In this document: piece by piece, positions 51,429-63,839 of the stretch
How positions within the stretch are numbered: the stretch's first letter is position 1
How the letters are laid out: each line of letters opens with the position of its first letter
The notes under the pieces: generated by a model
What the model was told of the DNA's origin: nothing
The model's database searches: none
The model's input: the letters and a program-made list of their open reading frames with translations, nothing else
Assembly: GCA_963932465.1 (NCBI GenBank)
Contig: OZ010794.1
Coordinates: forward strand, 213,541,748 to 213,605,747
Direction of reading: 5' to 3'
Length of the DNA stretch: 64,000 nt
Source of the DNA: Maratus speciosus
Taxonomy: Eukaryota > Arthropoda > Arachnida > Araneae > Salticidae
Position numbers and translations under genes: made by a program

Positions 51429-52866
51429 TAAAATCAATAACTTTTCAAGTTTCTTATGCATTACACTTATGTCTTTTAATGTCTTTACACTTATGTCTTT
51501 TGTGTATTATGTATTTTTTAACCAGATTTTGGTTTTTACAGAAATTTTAATGGAAATTTTTTAACTTACCACCCAATCAGGAATTCTCAATTTGTGTGGA
51601 AATTCTAAGTGAATTTTTTGAGCATTTTTTTCCGAAATTAGTATTAAAATATATCAGAAACACACTTCACATTTTTCGAAAAAATTCCTTCTCGTAATGA
51701 TTTTTTCATTCCAGATTGTTTAATTTATAATGATAACTTCATTTGTAATTCAAAAATTATTGCTATGGGATGAATTTCCAAAATTTACACAAGCGCTTTC
51801 AGTGAAAATGCTTTTAGGTAGATTTCGTATGAAATACTACCTATTACATTTTCCCCTATGTTGGAATTTCGGAAATTTTTTTGCCGATCTACATCGATCA
51901 GGACCCCTAGAACCCAAAACCACCCCCAGTAAAAATCTTTATTTATCTATCTATCTAGCTATATCACTTTTTTATGGACACGATAACTTCCATAATTCTG
52001 CACAAATCTTTTCGAAACAGATATATAAAATCAAGGGGCATAAAATCTCGGTCAAGTTCGTTAATGGGCAAAAAGGACCAAGGGGATGGAAATAGGGAGG
52101 GGATTTGTGAAAACTGAAAAACCCCGATAACTTCTTAATTTTTATTCATATCAAATGAGTTTATAGTTATTATTACTTCTAGGAAAAGGGTCAAAAATTT
52201 AAGTATCATAGATTTTCGATAGAAATGGGCCCAAAGGGCGCAAAAATAGGGTTTTTAGGGGGAAAAAATCAAAACTTCGTCAATTCTTAAGATATAAAAT
52301 TCACGTAAACTTATTATAAATCTTCGTAATATTGTCTATGAAAAAAGAAATATGAAAAACGAAAAACCCCCATAACTTCTTAATTATAATACATATCGAT
52401 TCAGTTTAAAGTTTTTATTACTTCTAAAAAAGGGGCCAAAAATTTATGAAAGACAGATTTTTTATAAAATTAAAAATGGGCTCAAGTGGCAAAAAAAAAA
52501 AAAAAAAAAAAAATAGGGTTTTGGGGAGAGAAAAATTCCTAACTTCGTAAATTCTCAAGATTCAAATCCAATTAAATTTATTATAAATCTTATTATTATC
52601 TACAACTTTTGTATTGACAAGTTTTTGATAGGACCAATTCGTACCGCAAAAACAATTAAAAACGAAAACAAAAAAAAAGGGGGGGGGGTGAAGAAGAAAA
52701 AAATCCATAACTTCGTCAATTCACGGAGATATAAAATCCGCATGAATTTATTATATATCGTCTTAACATTATCTACAACTTTTATATTGACAAGTTTTTG
52801 ATAGGACCCATTCTAATAGCCAAAACAAATTAAAAATACATAGCCGTTGAAGAAAAAATCATCATA
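51429..52866. repeat. Degenerate tandem array with A/G-rich units
   Basis: From about 51900, blocks recur: AAAACCCCGATAACTTCTTA (52120) / AAAACCCCCATAACTTCTTA (52362); AAAACTTCGTCAATTCTTAA (52271) / CTAACTTCGTAAATTCTCAA (52539) / ATAACTTCGTCAATTCACGG (52707); ATTTATTATAAATCTTATTA / TTTATTATATATCGTCTTAA; ATTGACAAGTTTTTGATAGG twice (52613 and 52788). Spacing is about 170-265 bp. A runs at 52493-52513 and a G run at 52680. The frame at 51730-52095 lies in this repeat and has no domain. 51429-51729 shows nothing. Confidence 0.55.
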
Positions 52867-53257
52867 TTAAGGGTGTACTTTGATCCAAACTGCTTATTTT
52901 CTGACTCATTTTTTAATTCATTTTTGCTTTTAAACGCATCCAATTGGTGAGTTCTCTTATTCAGAAACTATATGATGTACCGTAATGGTCGATTTTTGAT
53001 AGAGGCAGAATATATTTGAAAAAATTATGTCAAAGTGGGCATTTTGAACCGAATTTCCCGAAGCGAGTGTGTTGGAAATGAAAAATATTGTCCTACTGAG
53101 AAAATAAGTTCTAATTAATTGAACAAAAAAACATAGGTCGCTCATAAATCTCTTCAAAAATCACGTCAGCAAGTTTCGTGTTTTTTCTTTTAAAAATGAA
53201 TCTGAAAATTTTGAGTTGTTGAGCATGGAGAAGTATTTTTTTGAATGCAGCCTTTAC
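52867..53257. mobile_element. TTAAGG-family element, subtype of 49416-49839
   Basis: TTAAGGGTGTACTTTGATCC then AAACTGCTTATTTTCTGACT at the left. GAATCTGAAAATTTTGAGTT and TTGAATGCAGCCTTTAC at the right (TTAA mutated). AATTGGTGAGTTCTCTTATT and CATTTTGAACCGAATTTCCC match 49416-49839. Confidence 0.7.
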
Positions 53258-53580
53258 ATGTTTCTGATAAAACCAGCTCTTATATAAAAATGAAAATAAA
53301 AAGTCGTCAAAAGAGGCTAGTTGAAATTGTTAAAGTGGGTTTATCTCTAATCATGATTTAGATTATTTGTTTTATATCTGATAGTTTAATACATATTTTA
53401 GTGGACGCAGATCGCTTATTATGTGCCAAATGATTGATACTCTACAAAATGTATGGAAACAGTATTACGAAAATATTCTGTAGAACATATCTTTTTTAAG
53501 GAAAACAAAATTCCCAATTTTAGAAGCGTAAAATGGGATTGTATACAAATATATATTTTTATATTCCTTGCATATATGAA

Positions 53581-53611
<31 letters not shown>

Positions 53612-54440
53612 GGGAAAATTCATATGTTACTGATAGTTTATGATATACGCTAAGTTAATAATTATTAAGTAATTAATTTTGTTGTAGATTTTGTTAATCT
53701 GCTTTCTAACATCTATTCTGTATTTTAATTAAAATTGTGTTTGTCATACGAATTTGTCCCGATTTCTTCTTCTTAATATTATTATTATCGTTTAAGCACA
53801 ACAATCACCATCTTCTTCAGACATTATGATGTTTTTAAAAAGAGAGTAAAACGGAATACGAAACAGAAAACATATGTTCCAAGTACAGCTTTATTTCTTT
53901 GAAATATAGGAATAATCAATTAGCTTTAATGTAAATCATATTTTTATTTAGAAGTCATAAAATATTTTAGTTATTTATTTCTCTTTAAATTTCTTTCTGT
54001 ATCTATTTTCTCTGTCTAGTCAATGGGTACTACCAGCTCCATGGTACTACCAGGCGAAATCTGTGTGGAAGTTGTCTTGAGCTGTTCGATTTCCTCTACG
54101 TTCTTTGATATAACTTCCCCTCTCCCTTTCTTAGAATTTTCCCTAAACACAACAAAGGTGCTCGATTACAGCTACAGATTCCCACATTAGCAGTAAATGC
54201 AAACTGCTAGGATGCTTTGTCCAATTTAGCTAGAAAAGCCTCTGAGTCTCTATAAGTTTATCTTCTGATAGGGAACTTTTTTGAATATTCTTTTTAAAGA
54301 AAATACAATCAGAAAAAATCAATCCTTGTATCTCATTCTCAGTCGATACATGTTACTGTGAAATACCCACTTATTTCATAAATGTGTTATATACATAGTA
54401 TTATATTTGTTTTTCAAGTGCAAAAATATATATAAATATA
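53258..54440. other. No gene; A run
   Basis: A-rich tract at 53579-53612. AT-rich DNA. Nothing recognised. Confidence 0.5.
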
Positions 54441-54893
54441 CCGGGTGTCCCAAAAAGGACTGACTGATTTTAAAATTCAATAACTTGCAAACGGTGACAG
54501 ATATTAAAAAAATTCTTGCAGGAGGGTTATGCATAAGGTCAAAAGTTTTATTACAGTGATTTTCAATTTTAGTTCGATTTACAAACAATAGATGGCGCTG
54601 TAAGCAATAGTCGCTAAATACAGGCTCGATTTTTGGTCCTTTATCTTGTTCCATGCAGTAAAAGGAGATGGAAATGTATTATCCGGGCCACGAAGTACCA
54701 AAAATCGAGCCTGAATTTAGCGACTATTGCTTACAGCGCCATCTATTGTTTGTAAATCGAACTAAAATTGAAAATCACTGTAATAAAACTTTTCACCTTA
54801 TGCATAACCCTCCTGCAAGAATTTTTTTAATATCTGTCACCGTTTGCAAGTTATTGAATTTTAAAATCAGTCAGTCCTTTTTGGGACACCCGG
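54441..54893. mobile_element. 453-bp fold-back element with about 200-bp arms
   Basis: CCGGGTGTCCCAAAAAGGAC at the left and GTCCTTTTTGGGACACCCGG at the right, TA outside both. The arms continue near perfectly inward to TCGATTTTTGGTCCTTTATC and GAAGTACCAAAAATCGAGCC, leaving a loop of about 50 bp (ATGCAGTAAAAGGAGATGGA). Since both arms are the same sequence, each strand shows almost the same open frame (92 and 96 codons). I take these as a consequence of the duplication. TA flanks fit a Tc1/mariner-type insertion. The flanks TTTTCAAGTGCA and TGCACTTGAAAA extend the inverted symmetry a little beyond the element. Confidence 0.8.
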
Positions 54894-56830
54894 TATATGC
54901 ACTTGAAAAAAGGGCCACGGAAAAAATGGAACCGGCGCACATTATTAACATTATTTAAAAAATATATTGACATTTTCAATTTTTTTTTTTTTTCAAGGCG
55001 GGTGTTTTTGGGGGAGGGGAGAGGCAAGAATGCATTAAAAAGAAGTTATAGTATTTATTTTTAAAACTATATTACATAGATACCTTATTTATGGACTAAT
55101 TTCCGTGGATTTTTTATTTTATTTTTTATTTTTTGACTTTCCATAAGCGTAGGCTTTGAGCGGGGAAAGAGGGGAATTAAAAATAATTAAAACCCTAGCT
55201 ATAAAGATTGGAAATGGTTTAGATAAAGATGAACAAAAGATGAACAAAGGAGTAATTTTTTTAACGTGAGCAATGTTCATTACTTGGCATCTCCAATAAG
55301 TGGCGCACAGGTAAGACAATAATAGAAAAAAAAATAAGGTAAAATTTTATAGAATTTGAGCACGAATGCCCAGTTTTGTCGTTTTACTGATAATTTTTTG
55401 TACGGTATTTTATTTTGATAATTTTTTTAAAGTATTTTATTTGTTCTGGAGTGTGCCTTTGGGAGAAGGGTGGAAAGGGCGGATTAAAAGTAAAATATAG
55501 CCTACAGATTCTTTACTTTATATATAAGCTAAACTCCTTATACCAAAAGGGACATTCTAAAGGAAGAGGCACGAAAAAAAAAAAAAAAAACATTATATAC
55601 AGAGATTGAAAAGGGCATGAAATAAAGATAACAAAGGGATAATTTTTAAAATGAGAAGATTTTTCAATATCTTGACATTTTCAGTGTAATGAATTGGGGG
55701 TCAGGATGGGGAAAGAAAGAAAAAAAAAAGAGGTTATTTTTTCAGACTTTACCAATTAACATGAAATTTAGATATTTTACTAAGGAAAATTAAAAAAAAA
55801 AAATGCTTTAATTTTTAAGAGGCTGCCTTCGAGAGTGAAGGGTGAGGGTAAGAAATTAGATTCTATAGATTCTTTAAACGGGTAACATAGACCTCATATA
55901 TGAGCAAAACTCCTTATATGTATTTTTTTTTTAATTTCAACATTAGTAGCCTTTGTAGGGAAAGGAAAATAAAGTTTAAAAACAAATAATATACCACTAA
56001 CTACAACAATTATAAAAGGAATCAATGCGTCAGATTTTCTAAAATAATTATTTAGAAAATAGATATCGTAAGATATTTTTATCCATGCATTTTGTTATCG
56101 TTTTTATTTAGGATGTATGTCGTGTGATAAATTATGAAATCTTTGAAAATCATTTTTTCTTCTCTGCAGTTAGTCAGTTATACAGGGAAAACATTGTCAA
56201 TTTGTAAAAATGAATTTTAATGTCAAGAATCAATATCGGTCATTATCTTATAAGGCGCCATTATTCTTTTAATATAAGAAATTTTAGAAATTTACAGTCA
56301 ACCAATAAAATTTTAGTTGTGTGAGGATATAATTTCGTTGTTTTATAATAGTGAAGATAATTATTTCCAAAATAAGTATTCAATGAATACTTTTGTTTGT
56401 TTATATAGATAACCTAAAAAGGTTTGGTTTGAACGGTAAAGTGGTATTACTTCAAAGAAAATTAATATGCCATTTTATTTATTAATTTTAAAACAAATAG
56501 ATAAATAAAATACGGGAGATCCGCTCGATGTCGTCATTTTCATACATTAACTCGTTTGTTTTCAGACATATTAATAAAAATTATCTAAAATACTTTGATT
56601 TGTTCCTTATATATGTTTTTCGCGTTCTGTTATAACAACGAATATTATTTACTTTTTTAATATACAACTCAATGTAAATTAATGAAATTTAATGATGAAT
56701 AAACCTAAAGGATAAATCATCGGATACTTTGAGCTTGAAATTGAAAATCGATTCAATTCTTGGACGAAAATTTTTATTGGCAGATTAGACACAATTTCTT
56801 CAAAAAATTTCGTTATATTTAACATCAACC
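54894..56830. repeat. Degenerate tandem blocks of about 300-400 bp, otherwise AT-rich
   Basis: Related blocks near 55147 (GGCTTTGAGCGGGGAAAGAG), 55456 (TGCCTTTGGGAGAAGGGTGG) and 55821 (GGCTGCCTTCGAGAGTGAAG) are each followed by TTAAAA-type and TATAAGCTAAACTCCTTATA / ATGAGCAAAACTCCTTATAT. Related blocks also lie near 55204 and 55602 (AAAGATTGGAAATGG, AGAGATTGAAAAGGGC). 55960-56830 shows nothing. No gene. Confidence 0.4.
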
Positions 56831-56894
56831 AACAATTAAAATTCTTTTAAAAAGAATGTTGAATATATTTTATATAGAAATTTTAAAGTATAAC

Positions 56895-56928
<34 letters not shown>

Positions 56929-58403
56929 TATATTATATATTTCATTCTTTTGTCCAATAGTTACTGAATACAAATTTACAATATTAGTTATAACTTGAAC
57001 AGTTATATGAAAATAAATAATTCGTGACACTTTAAAAAATAATATTAATGCAATTAAAATTAGAGAAAATAAGATGGTTATATAAAATCATGGACTGAAG
57101 TTTTTAATATATATGTAATATCACTCTAGAATTAAATAAAATAAAATAATTTTTAATTAATTAAAATCACAACTAATAATTTATGTATAACAATAACAAA
57201 TACGAAAATAGAACTCCAACAGAGTGTCCATTTTCTGATAATAATACAAGTACACTAGAGTAATTTTTAGAGGGACAAATTGCGATTCTAAAATCGCCCA
57301 CACTTCTTTTTTGTAATGAATAAGAAACATTCACAATCTGGAGTGAGAGTAACATTTAGTTTACTATCTTGACTGGAAAACTTATAGAATAGTTTAATTA
57401 TAGAGTTTAAATATTTATAATATCTATGGGGTAGCTGGAAGTAGGGGCGGAGGGGCAGAGGGAGATGTTTCCACGAAAAATTTATGCGCATTGCACACAT
57501 ACGAAAATAAAGACTGAAATTTTACGTGAAACTGATAGCTTTCAAAACAATATTGAAAAGGAAACCAAATTCGCTATTTTTACAATAAGAAATTTCGCCA
57601 CTTTAAATTTAAATTAGTATATCGATTGTCATAGCTTCCATCTGATTTAGGGGCACTGTGCAGCTTAATTTATTTTTTTCTAAGAGATTTGAATCGCAGT
57701 AGTTTTAAAAAAATATTGAAACAACGCGGACGCGTGTACATTGGGGACTCCGCTCCCCCTCCCTCCCTGTCTCTAAAATAACAATTTTAGCATTTTTCAG
57801 TTTTTATGGTGTGCATAAGAAGGCCTTTGCTTTGTATTGAGTTTTATTAATCTTTTTACTTTAGTTGTTACGTGCATTTTTAAACTCTTAACAATAATAG
57901 TAGTAGTAATAATAATAATAATAAATAAATTTTAAAGGATAGATTGAGTAAAACTTCTGAAACATTAATATAATGTTGATTATTTGTTTTATTTATAATA
58001 AATAAAGTTTCTTTAAAGATATTTAAAATAATTATTAGATATCTTACGGGTGGGACAAAATTATTTTGTCGGGATCGGGTAGAAATCAAATATAATTTTC
58101 GGATTTGGGCCAAGTACAATCCGACCCATGCAGGACATATTAATTCATAGTAGTTTCGAGCTAATGAATTTTGCAATAAAAAGTTCTAGTGTATCATTTA
58201 CATCTTATTATGTTTATAAAAATATTTAAAAGAGATGATATATTTAAGTATTTAAATTAGCACTCAGCTATAGGTGGTTCACGAGCCCTTCATTAAATCT
58301 GTGTCTAATTTTTTATTCCTTTATTCATGCACAATTTGTACTGTATTACCAATGAAAATAGAATTCTTTTTATACATAAAAAATCATCGTCTCATAAAAT
58401 AGT
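56831..58403. other. No gene; TA and TAA microsatellites
   Basis: (TA)n at 56898-56928 and (TAA)n at 57896-57928. Short frames only. Confidence 0.55.
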
Positions 58404-58675
58404 GCCCTACAATTATATCTGAAACATGAAGAGCTGCCTAAAACGCAATTCTTCTCCGGTGTCCTGCAATTCCATCTTAACAAATTTTACAAAAGAAAAT
58501 CGTTAATTTTTATTCGCTAGTAAAGCATAAAAATTGGACTTCTCTGTAACTGAATTCAGCTTTAAAGCGAAACATTTCGACGAAAGGAATACCCTACAAA
58601 TATAGCTGCTCAATGGAAACTGGTCTAAAACGGAAACTTCCTCCGGTATCTTATGATTTTGTCTTAGCAGGTTTT
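58404..58675. repeat. Two tandem copies of an about 185-bp unit
   Basis: GCCCTACAATTATATCTGAA ... CTAAAACGCAATTCTTCTCC then GGTGTCCTGC (58404) and ACCCTACAAATATAGCTGCT ... CTAAAACGGAAACTTCCTCC then GGTATCTTAT (58589). Confidence 0.6.
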
Positions 58676-60636
58676 ATCATACTTTATTTTTACAAGATAA
58701 AGTGAATTTTTTTACAATTTTCATAATATACAACTTATTTGTATTCATAAAAAATTTGTCTGTATCAAAATCTAGTTAGATAGGGTCAAGCCTCCCTTTG
58801 CCCTTCCTTATTTTAACTTGACCGATTTTTTAACTTTTCCTTTGACTGAGATTTAAATTACTTAAAATTGTAATGAAAATAATACATTTCATAGCAAATT
58901 TCGAGTATTTTAATTATTTGCATTGTAATTAATTCACTATAGTTATTTTTTTTTAAGTTAAGAAAAAATACAATCCTATGAGAAGTATCTAAATCGTAAT
59001 TCAATAGAGCTGGGTTATAGTAGGTATATTGATAGAAAATATATGTGTCTAAGAATGTGTCTGGTCGAGTTTGTTTCGGCATAAAAAGAGTTTATTTCAA
59101 AATTTGAGAGGTTATAGCATCCATAATGAACGATTTTGGTGTAGGAGACTAGGGTCGCAATCTGCTTACTTAGTCAAAAATACCACGTGTTTTACTCCAA
59201 GGGGAACCTAGATTCTTGCATATATATTTAATATAAAATGAGATATTTTAGATAAATTTTCAAAATACAAACTTTTTTTTTATGTGACATGAAATGCCAT
59301 CACCAGAAATGCTGTAAATGATTTGCATCTAAATAATATTGAAGACAACACCCCATAATTCTGAATTAGCTAACTGCGTTTATATGTTGTCACTGACTAA
59401 ATTATAATGTACTTTTACAACTTCCAGATATGTTATCACGTTTCGTAAAAAGCAAAGTCTTTCGAAAATGTGGCTAAAATAACTTCATTTTAGTTAAAGT
59501 TATGTAGGAAAAATCGGATTCAGTCTGGAGTGAGATACCCTATTTTTTTACTGAATAAGCGGGTAACGACTCTGGTTTCTATATAAAAATTGATCTCAAT
59601 TCAGGCAGGACATGCTGATTTATCTTCTTAAATGAGAGTTTTTTACGCCTCCATTCTCCTATGTCATAGGTCACCACATTCAAGTTATACCTACCATGTC
59701 CCCTGTTTTGTTGTTGCATTTTTTTAACTGTAATATTATATAACTAATTTCGTTAAAAACAACATAATGGTTTTTGAATCTTTTACGAATGTATAACAAA
59801 ATCAACCTTAAAAATTATTACATTTTCATTAGCTGCAATAATATAATTATTTTGAGTTCATAGAATTTCAAGCCAAAAGTCTTTTTTTATTATGTATTAC
59901 TGGACTGCAATGTGCATTGTCTTTTATGTTGCAAGATGTCAAGACAATAGATAAATTGAAAATATACCACAGTGCTATCAAAAATATGTCAGAAGACAAC
60001 AAATAGCGATGGAGTGACGAAATCAGAATACTGGATGTAATTAATCAGAATAGTAGCCGCATAACAAAAACAGTCGCTACGCATCTCGCTGGCTGCATAT
60101 ATATATAGATAGATATATTATCAGTTCTATTCTAAAACCTTAAACTTAGAACCTGATGCTAGCAGCTAACGATTTATAATATATATTTTTTAGTTACTTG
60201 AATTTTACTTTACATTTTCATGCATTATTTAATTATTAAACGATGGGTGTCAAGATAATTTCTTTTATAGTTGTTATATGAATATTTTCCTTTCTTTCAA
60301 GTTTTTTTTTCTTTTTCTTTTTACAGAAAAAAATGACTTTTTTTTTTTTTTTTTTTCTTTTCCCATACACACAGATATATATTCTTGATAAAGGTAAGAA
60401 AATATAGGAAAAAATGCAGATCAGTTGAATTTATTTAATTATTAATTGCATGAAAACTTTTAGCTTAAATATTTTTTAGATAAAATTAGTATTTAAAAAA
60501 TATTGTGTGTTATTTTTTTTATTATAAAGCATTCAAATAATAATTAAAAGGCATACAGACCATATAACTTCCCTCTTGAAATAAAATATGACAATATAGA
60601 AATGAATTATTGCTAGAAAATATAACAGAAATCATT
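58676..60636. other. No gene seen
   Basis: AT-rich. An isolated GGGTCAAGCCTCCC (58784) matches the ends of 50331-51428. T run at 60338-60355. Frames lack domains. Confidence 0.5.
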
Positions 60637-60715
60637 CTGCCTGGTCGAACTCGCGTTCTTCGCAAAAATTCAAATCTTTAAACTGATAACTTAGACCACT
60701 GGGCTAACCAAACCG
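60637..60715 (-). other. tRNA-like sequence, probably a SINE head
   Basis: On the minus strand GGTTAGCCCAGTGGTCTAAG resembles a pol III A box (TRGCNNAGYNGG), and about 55 bp later GCGAGTTCGACCAGG resembles a B box (GTTCGANNC). The acceptor ends do not pair, and the A-B spacing is long for a standard tRNA. I therefore do not call a tRNA gene. It abuts the broken left end of the element at 60716-62135. Confidence 0.35.
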
Positions 60716-62135
60716 GACCGGAATTTTCATGCCCGGCCGAACGAAAGCTAAGTTGGCCCTGCCCGGTGTAAAAATTAAAAGTTGAACCCGAGCACGGCTT
60801 GGCCCGTTTATATTTTCACACTTCATGGCCCGGTTCATACAAAAATCAGTGATATACATGCCCAAAAATCAATTAAATCAGGCCCGATCCGGCCTAATTC
60901 ATTTTCTACAATAAATTGAGATTTTTCTTAACATACAATTAAAATTCTTTTAAAGAATACTTGATGCATATTTATGGGATAATATTGCAGTGAATTTTAA
61001 AATTACTATGTATTGGCAACACAAAAAATGCACAATAGCAACATTAATGATTACTTAGATTCTTAGATATTTCAACATTCAAATAAGGATTCATTAAAAA
61101 ATTAATGTAGTTTAGAACAAAAGAACGAAAGGAGGGTTAAAAACGTCATAACTTTTGAAGCTGTATAATAAAAAGTAGTTTTGTGAAAATAGTTCTGTGT
61201 CATTTATTAAGGCTTTTCTCAAATCCTTTCTGACACATATCTGAATTCAATTCTTTTCAGAAACGCATAAGATTGGCAGGTGTTCTTTTAAAGAAACTAT
61301 GTAATCGAATGGCATTATCCATTTTTCGATAAAGGCAATATATTATTTTGAGAAAATACTGTTAAAGTTAGCGTTTTGAATCCAATTTCCTGAAACGATA
61401 GCACGGGAAAGGAGAAAAACCTGTAGTCACGTGACAACAATCTCTTACATCTCGATAAGTAAATTATTTTTTAAAAATGGGAAACTGTTCGATTCGAAAT
61501 CCCTTCAATAGTCACTTATGTCGATTTTATGACTTTACAGTTAAAAATTAGTCCGAAAATGTGCCAGAAAGTTTTGCGTTGTTGAGCAGTGAATTTGAGA
61601 ACCACCTTAAGGTATATTTCCAAAGATTCCAGAAGTTACAGAAGTTCATTATCGCTATTAATATTTTAAGAAATCATATTGCCTGTCCTACATCCTGAGA
61701 ATAATTAAGTTCAGGTCCGGCCGAGCTCGACTATGTAGGAAAAAAATGCAAGCCTGATCTTGGCCAGGCACGAGTCTGCAGAAAAATTTAATCCCGGGGT
61801 CAGATACCATGTAACTGTCCGATGCCGATCTCTACGCTGGACATGTTACATTTCTGTATTGATGTTTGAAAACTAGCATCGGCTCGTGACGCACATTTAT
61901 ACTTATTCTCGGGAAAGTTATGTTCATTGAAAATGGCTCATATTTTATCGGTTTTGTTTAAAGTTTTATATCAGGCCGTTAGATCCGCTTAATTTTATTT
62001 ATCAACCCGGTCCGGCAGGTCCATTCAATTTTTTTCGACCCTGCCCGGTCCGTTTTAAAATTGTCCTAATTCTGCCGGCCCAGCCGTGTACGGGCCTCGT
62101 GCCAAGCCCAGGCCTGTGCGCGTGCACACCTCTAA
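60716..62135. mobile_element. Second copy of the 1.33-kb hAT-like element
   Basis: TGCCCGGCCGAACGAAAGCT (left) to GTGCGCGTGCACACCTCTA (right) follow 30163-31496 throughout: AATTAAATCAGGCCCGATCC, ACAATAGCAACATTAATGA, GTCCGATGCCGATCTCT and CATTTATACTTATTCTCG. The left terminus is missing, replaced by the tRNA-like segment. The right end is altered (CACACCTCTA for GCAGACCTCTA). Confidence 0.7.
61207..61610. mobile_element. TTAAGG-family element at the same site as in the first copy
   Basis: TTAAGGCTTTTCTCAAATCC at the left (CAAAGAAGCTA is deleted before CTTTCTGACACA). TGAGAACCACCTTAA at the right, then GGTATATTTCCAAAGATTCC as in 30973. Since both 1.33-kb copies carry it at the same position, it was inserted before they separated. 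Confidence 0.75.
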
Positions 62136-63829
62136 TCATCCCATTTCCTCGAAAATTGAACAGGTTCTAAATTTAATTTCACACATATGCAAATGTGTCA
62201 ATTTTGTCCTGAATTGAACTTTTTCCTTAACGTTTTAATATATGTGATATAATACAGAGAGACAGAGGGGTAAAGATGGAGATAATTAGATTGATAGATT
62301 TTTTTAACAATTATTTTTTACGTCCTTGTAATTGTTTTAAAAATATGATAGCATAAAAATAAACATGCGGTTTCTTCCTTTTTTTAAAATCAGTTAAATA
62401 GCCTCAATTCTAGGGTAGAATATTGTTAGTCTATGGCATTTCGTCTCACTTTCAGAAAACGTCACTATTAGCGAATGACCGTTATCCATCAGGAATTTAA
62501 TAGTGAATTATTAACATTTCTTACAATCAATGATTATGCATTAATGATAAATAAATATTAGTAATTCATTTTAAAGCAAAGACATATGAGTGCAAAAATG
62601 TGAATGCTGCCTTCAAATTCATAATTCTGCCAAATTTTAGATCTTATAGAAATTATAGTGAGTACCACTGCAATAGCAGATAACTTGGGAATACAAAATG
62701 AGAATGCAAAAATACAAGCAAATCCTTGGGACATATACATCCAGCAGTAGATTGAAAACAGTTGGTGGTGATGATGTATATATAAATTTTAAAATACCGT
62801 GTCATCGGTATCCTCATTAAAGAATTAAGCTTGAATCACTGATCTTTTTTTTAATACTACATTGTGCGAAAGGCTTTATTTTTAAGTTTGGTTTATCAAA
62901 AAATGTAGCGCATTTTATCAGAAACAATAAAATTTATATCAATTTTGTTCATAATTCTGGAAAAGTATCTTCTAGAACAGGAAATTTTATTAAACAATCG
63001 TTTATTTGCATAATACTATTTCTTTTTTAGAATTTTCTAAATTAGTGCAGTTATAGGATCCACTGTTGTTTAATAAGTAGATTATTATATTCAATAGCAT
63101 GTTTTCCTTAAGTTTTTAAGTGCCATATTCAGCATTTTAAAATTATTTTTTATTTATCCGTTTGAAATATTTTATGCTTCAAGTTTTTGAAGCCAATCTG
63201 TGATTTATCTACTTTTTTTTTCATTTAAGATTTTCACTTCCCATTTGTTAACTTTACATACTGCGGTGGAAATGGAAAGGCTCTACTTTTAATTTTGGCA
63301 TTTAAATCTTCCTGCTCACGCGTGTTTATATAACAAAATAAATGCAATAACACTCGAAATACTAAATTGTATATTAGTGATCATTATAATATTTATTAAA
63401 TAGACAGTTAAATTAAATTTAATTAAATTCAAAAATGTTATTTATAAATTAAATATAATAATAATCACATTTAATTAATGAATGGAGTAATGGACAAATG
63501 TACTGCTATATTCCACAGAATCGACACAAGTTTATTAAAATTTTACTTTAGACCCCGGAGATACTTTTTATTCTGTTTTTTATTGTTATTGCATTCTGTA
63601 CATTTAAAAATAAAACTCTTTGTGCAAACATAATTCTAGAATTTGTTTGAAAAATGAATATTACTAGAAACTTGCCTATCTTAAAATGCTATGTATTAAT
63701 ATTTAACCAAATGTTAAAATACTAATTCCATACTAATTTTGTGACAGATTGGTAGAATTTCTTTTTCTTCTTACTATTTGGAAAAGAAAAAAGTTTGTGA
63801 AATGATATATTTTTTTTCTTGAATAGAGG
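62136..63829. other. No gene seen
   Basis: AT-rich with short chance frames. Nothing recognised. Confidence 0.5.
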
Positions 63830-63839
63830 TAAATAGAAT

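Noticed and set aside
51730..52095. 121-codon frame
   Set aside because: Lies in a degenerate tandem array. No domain, and the last third is low complexity shared with neighbouring units.
54376..54958. Two similar proteins of 92 and 96 residues on opposite strands
   Set aside because: They are the same arm of a fold-back element read in each direction. No domain is recognised.
60637..60715. Functional tRNA gene
   Set aside because: A- and B-box-like motifs are present, but the acceptor stem does not pair and the spacing is long.
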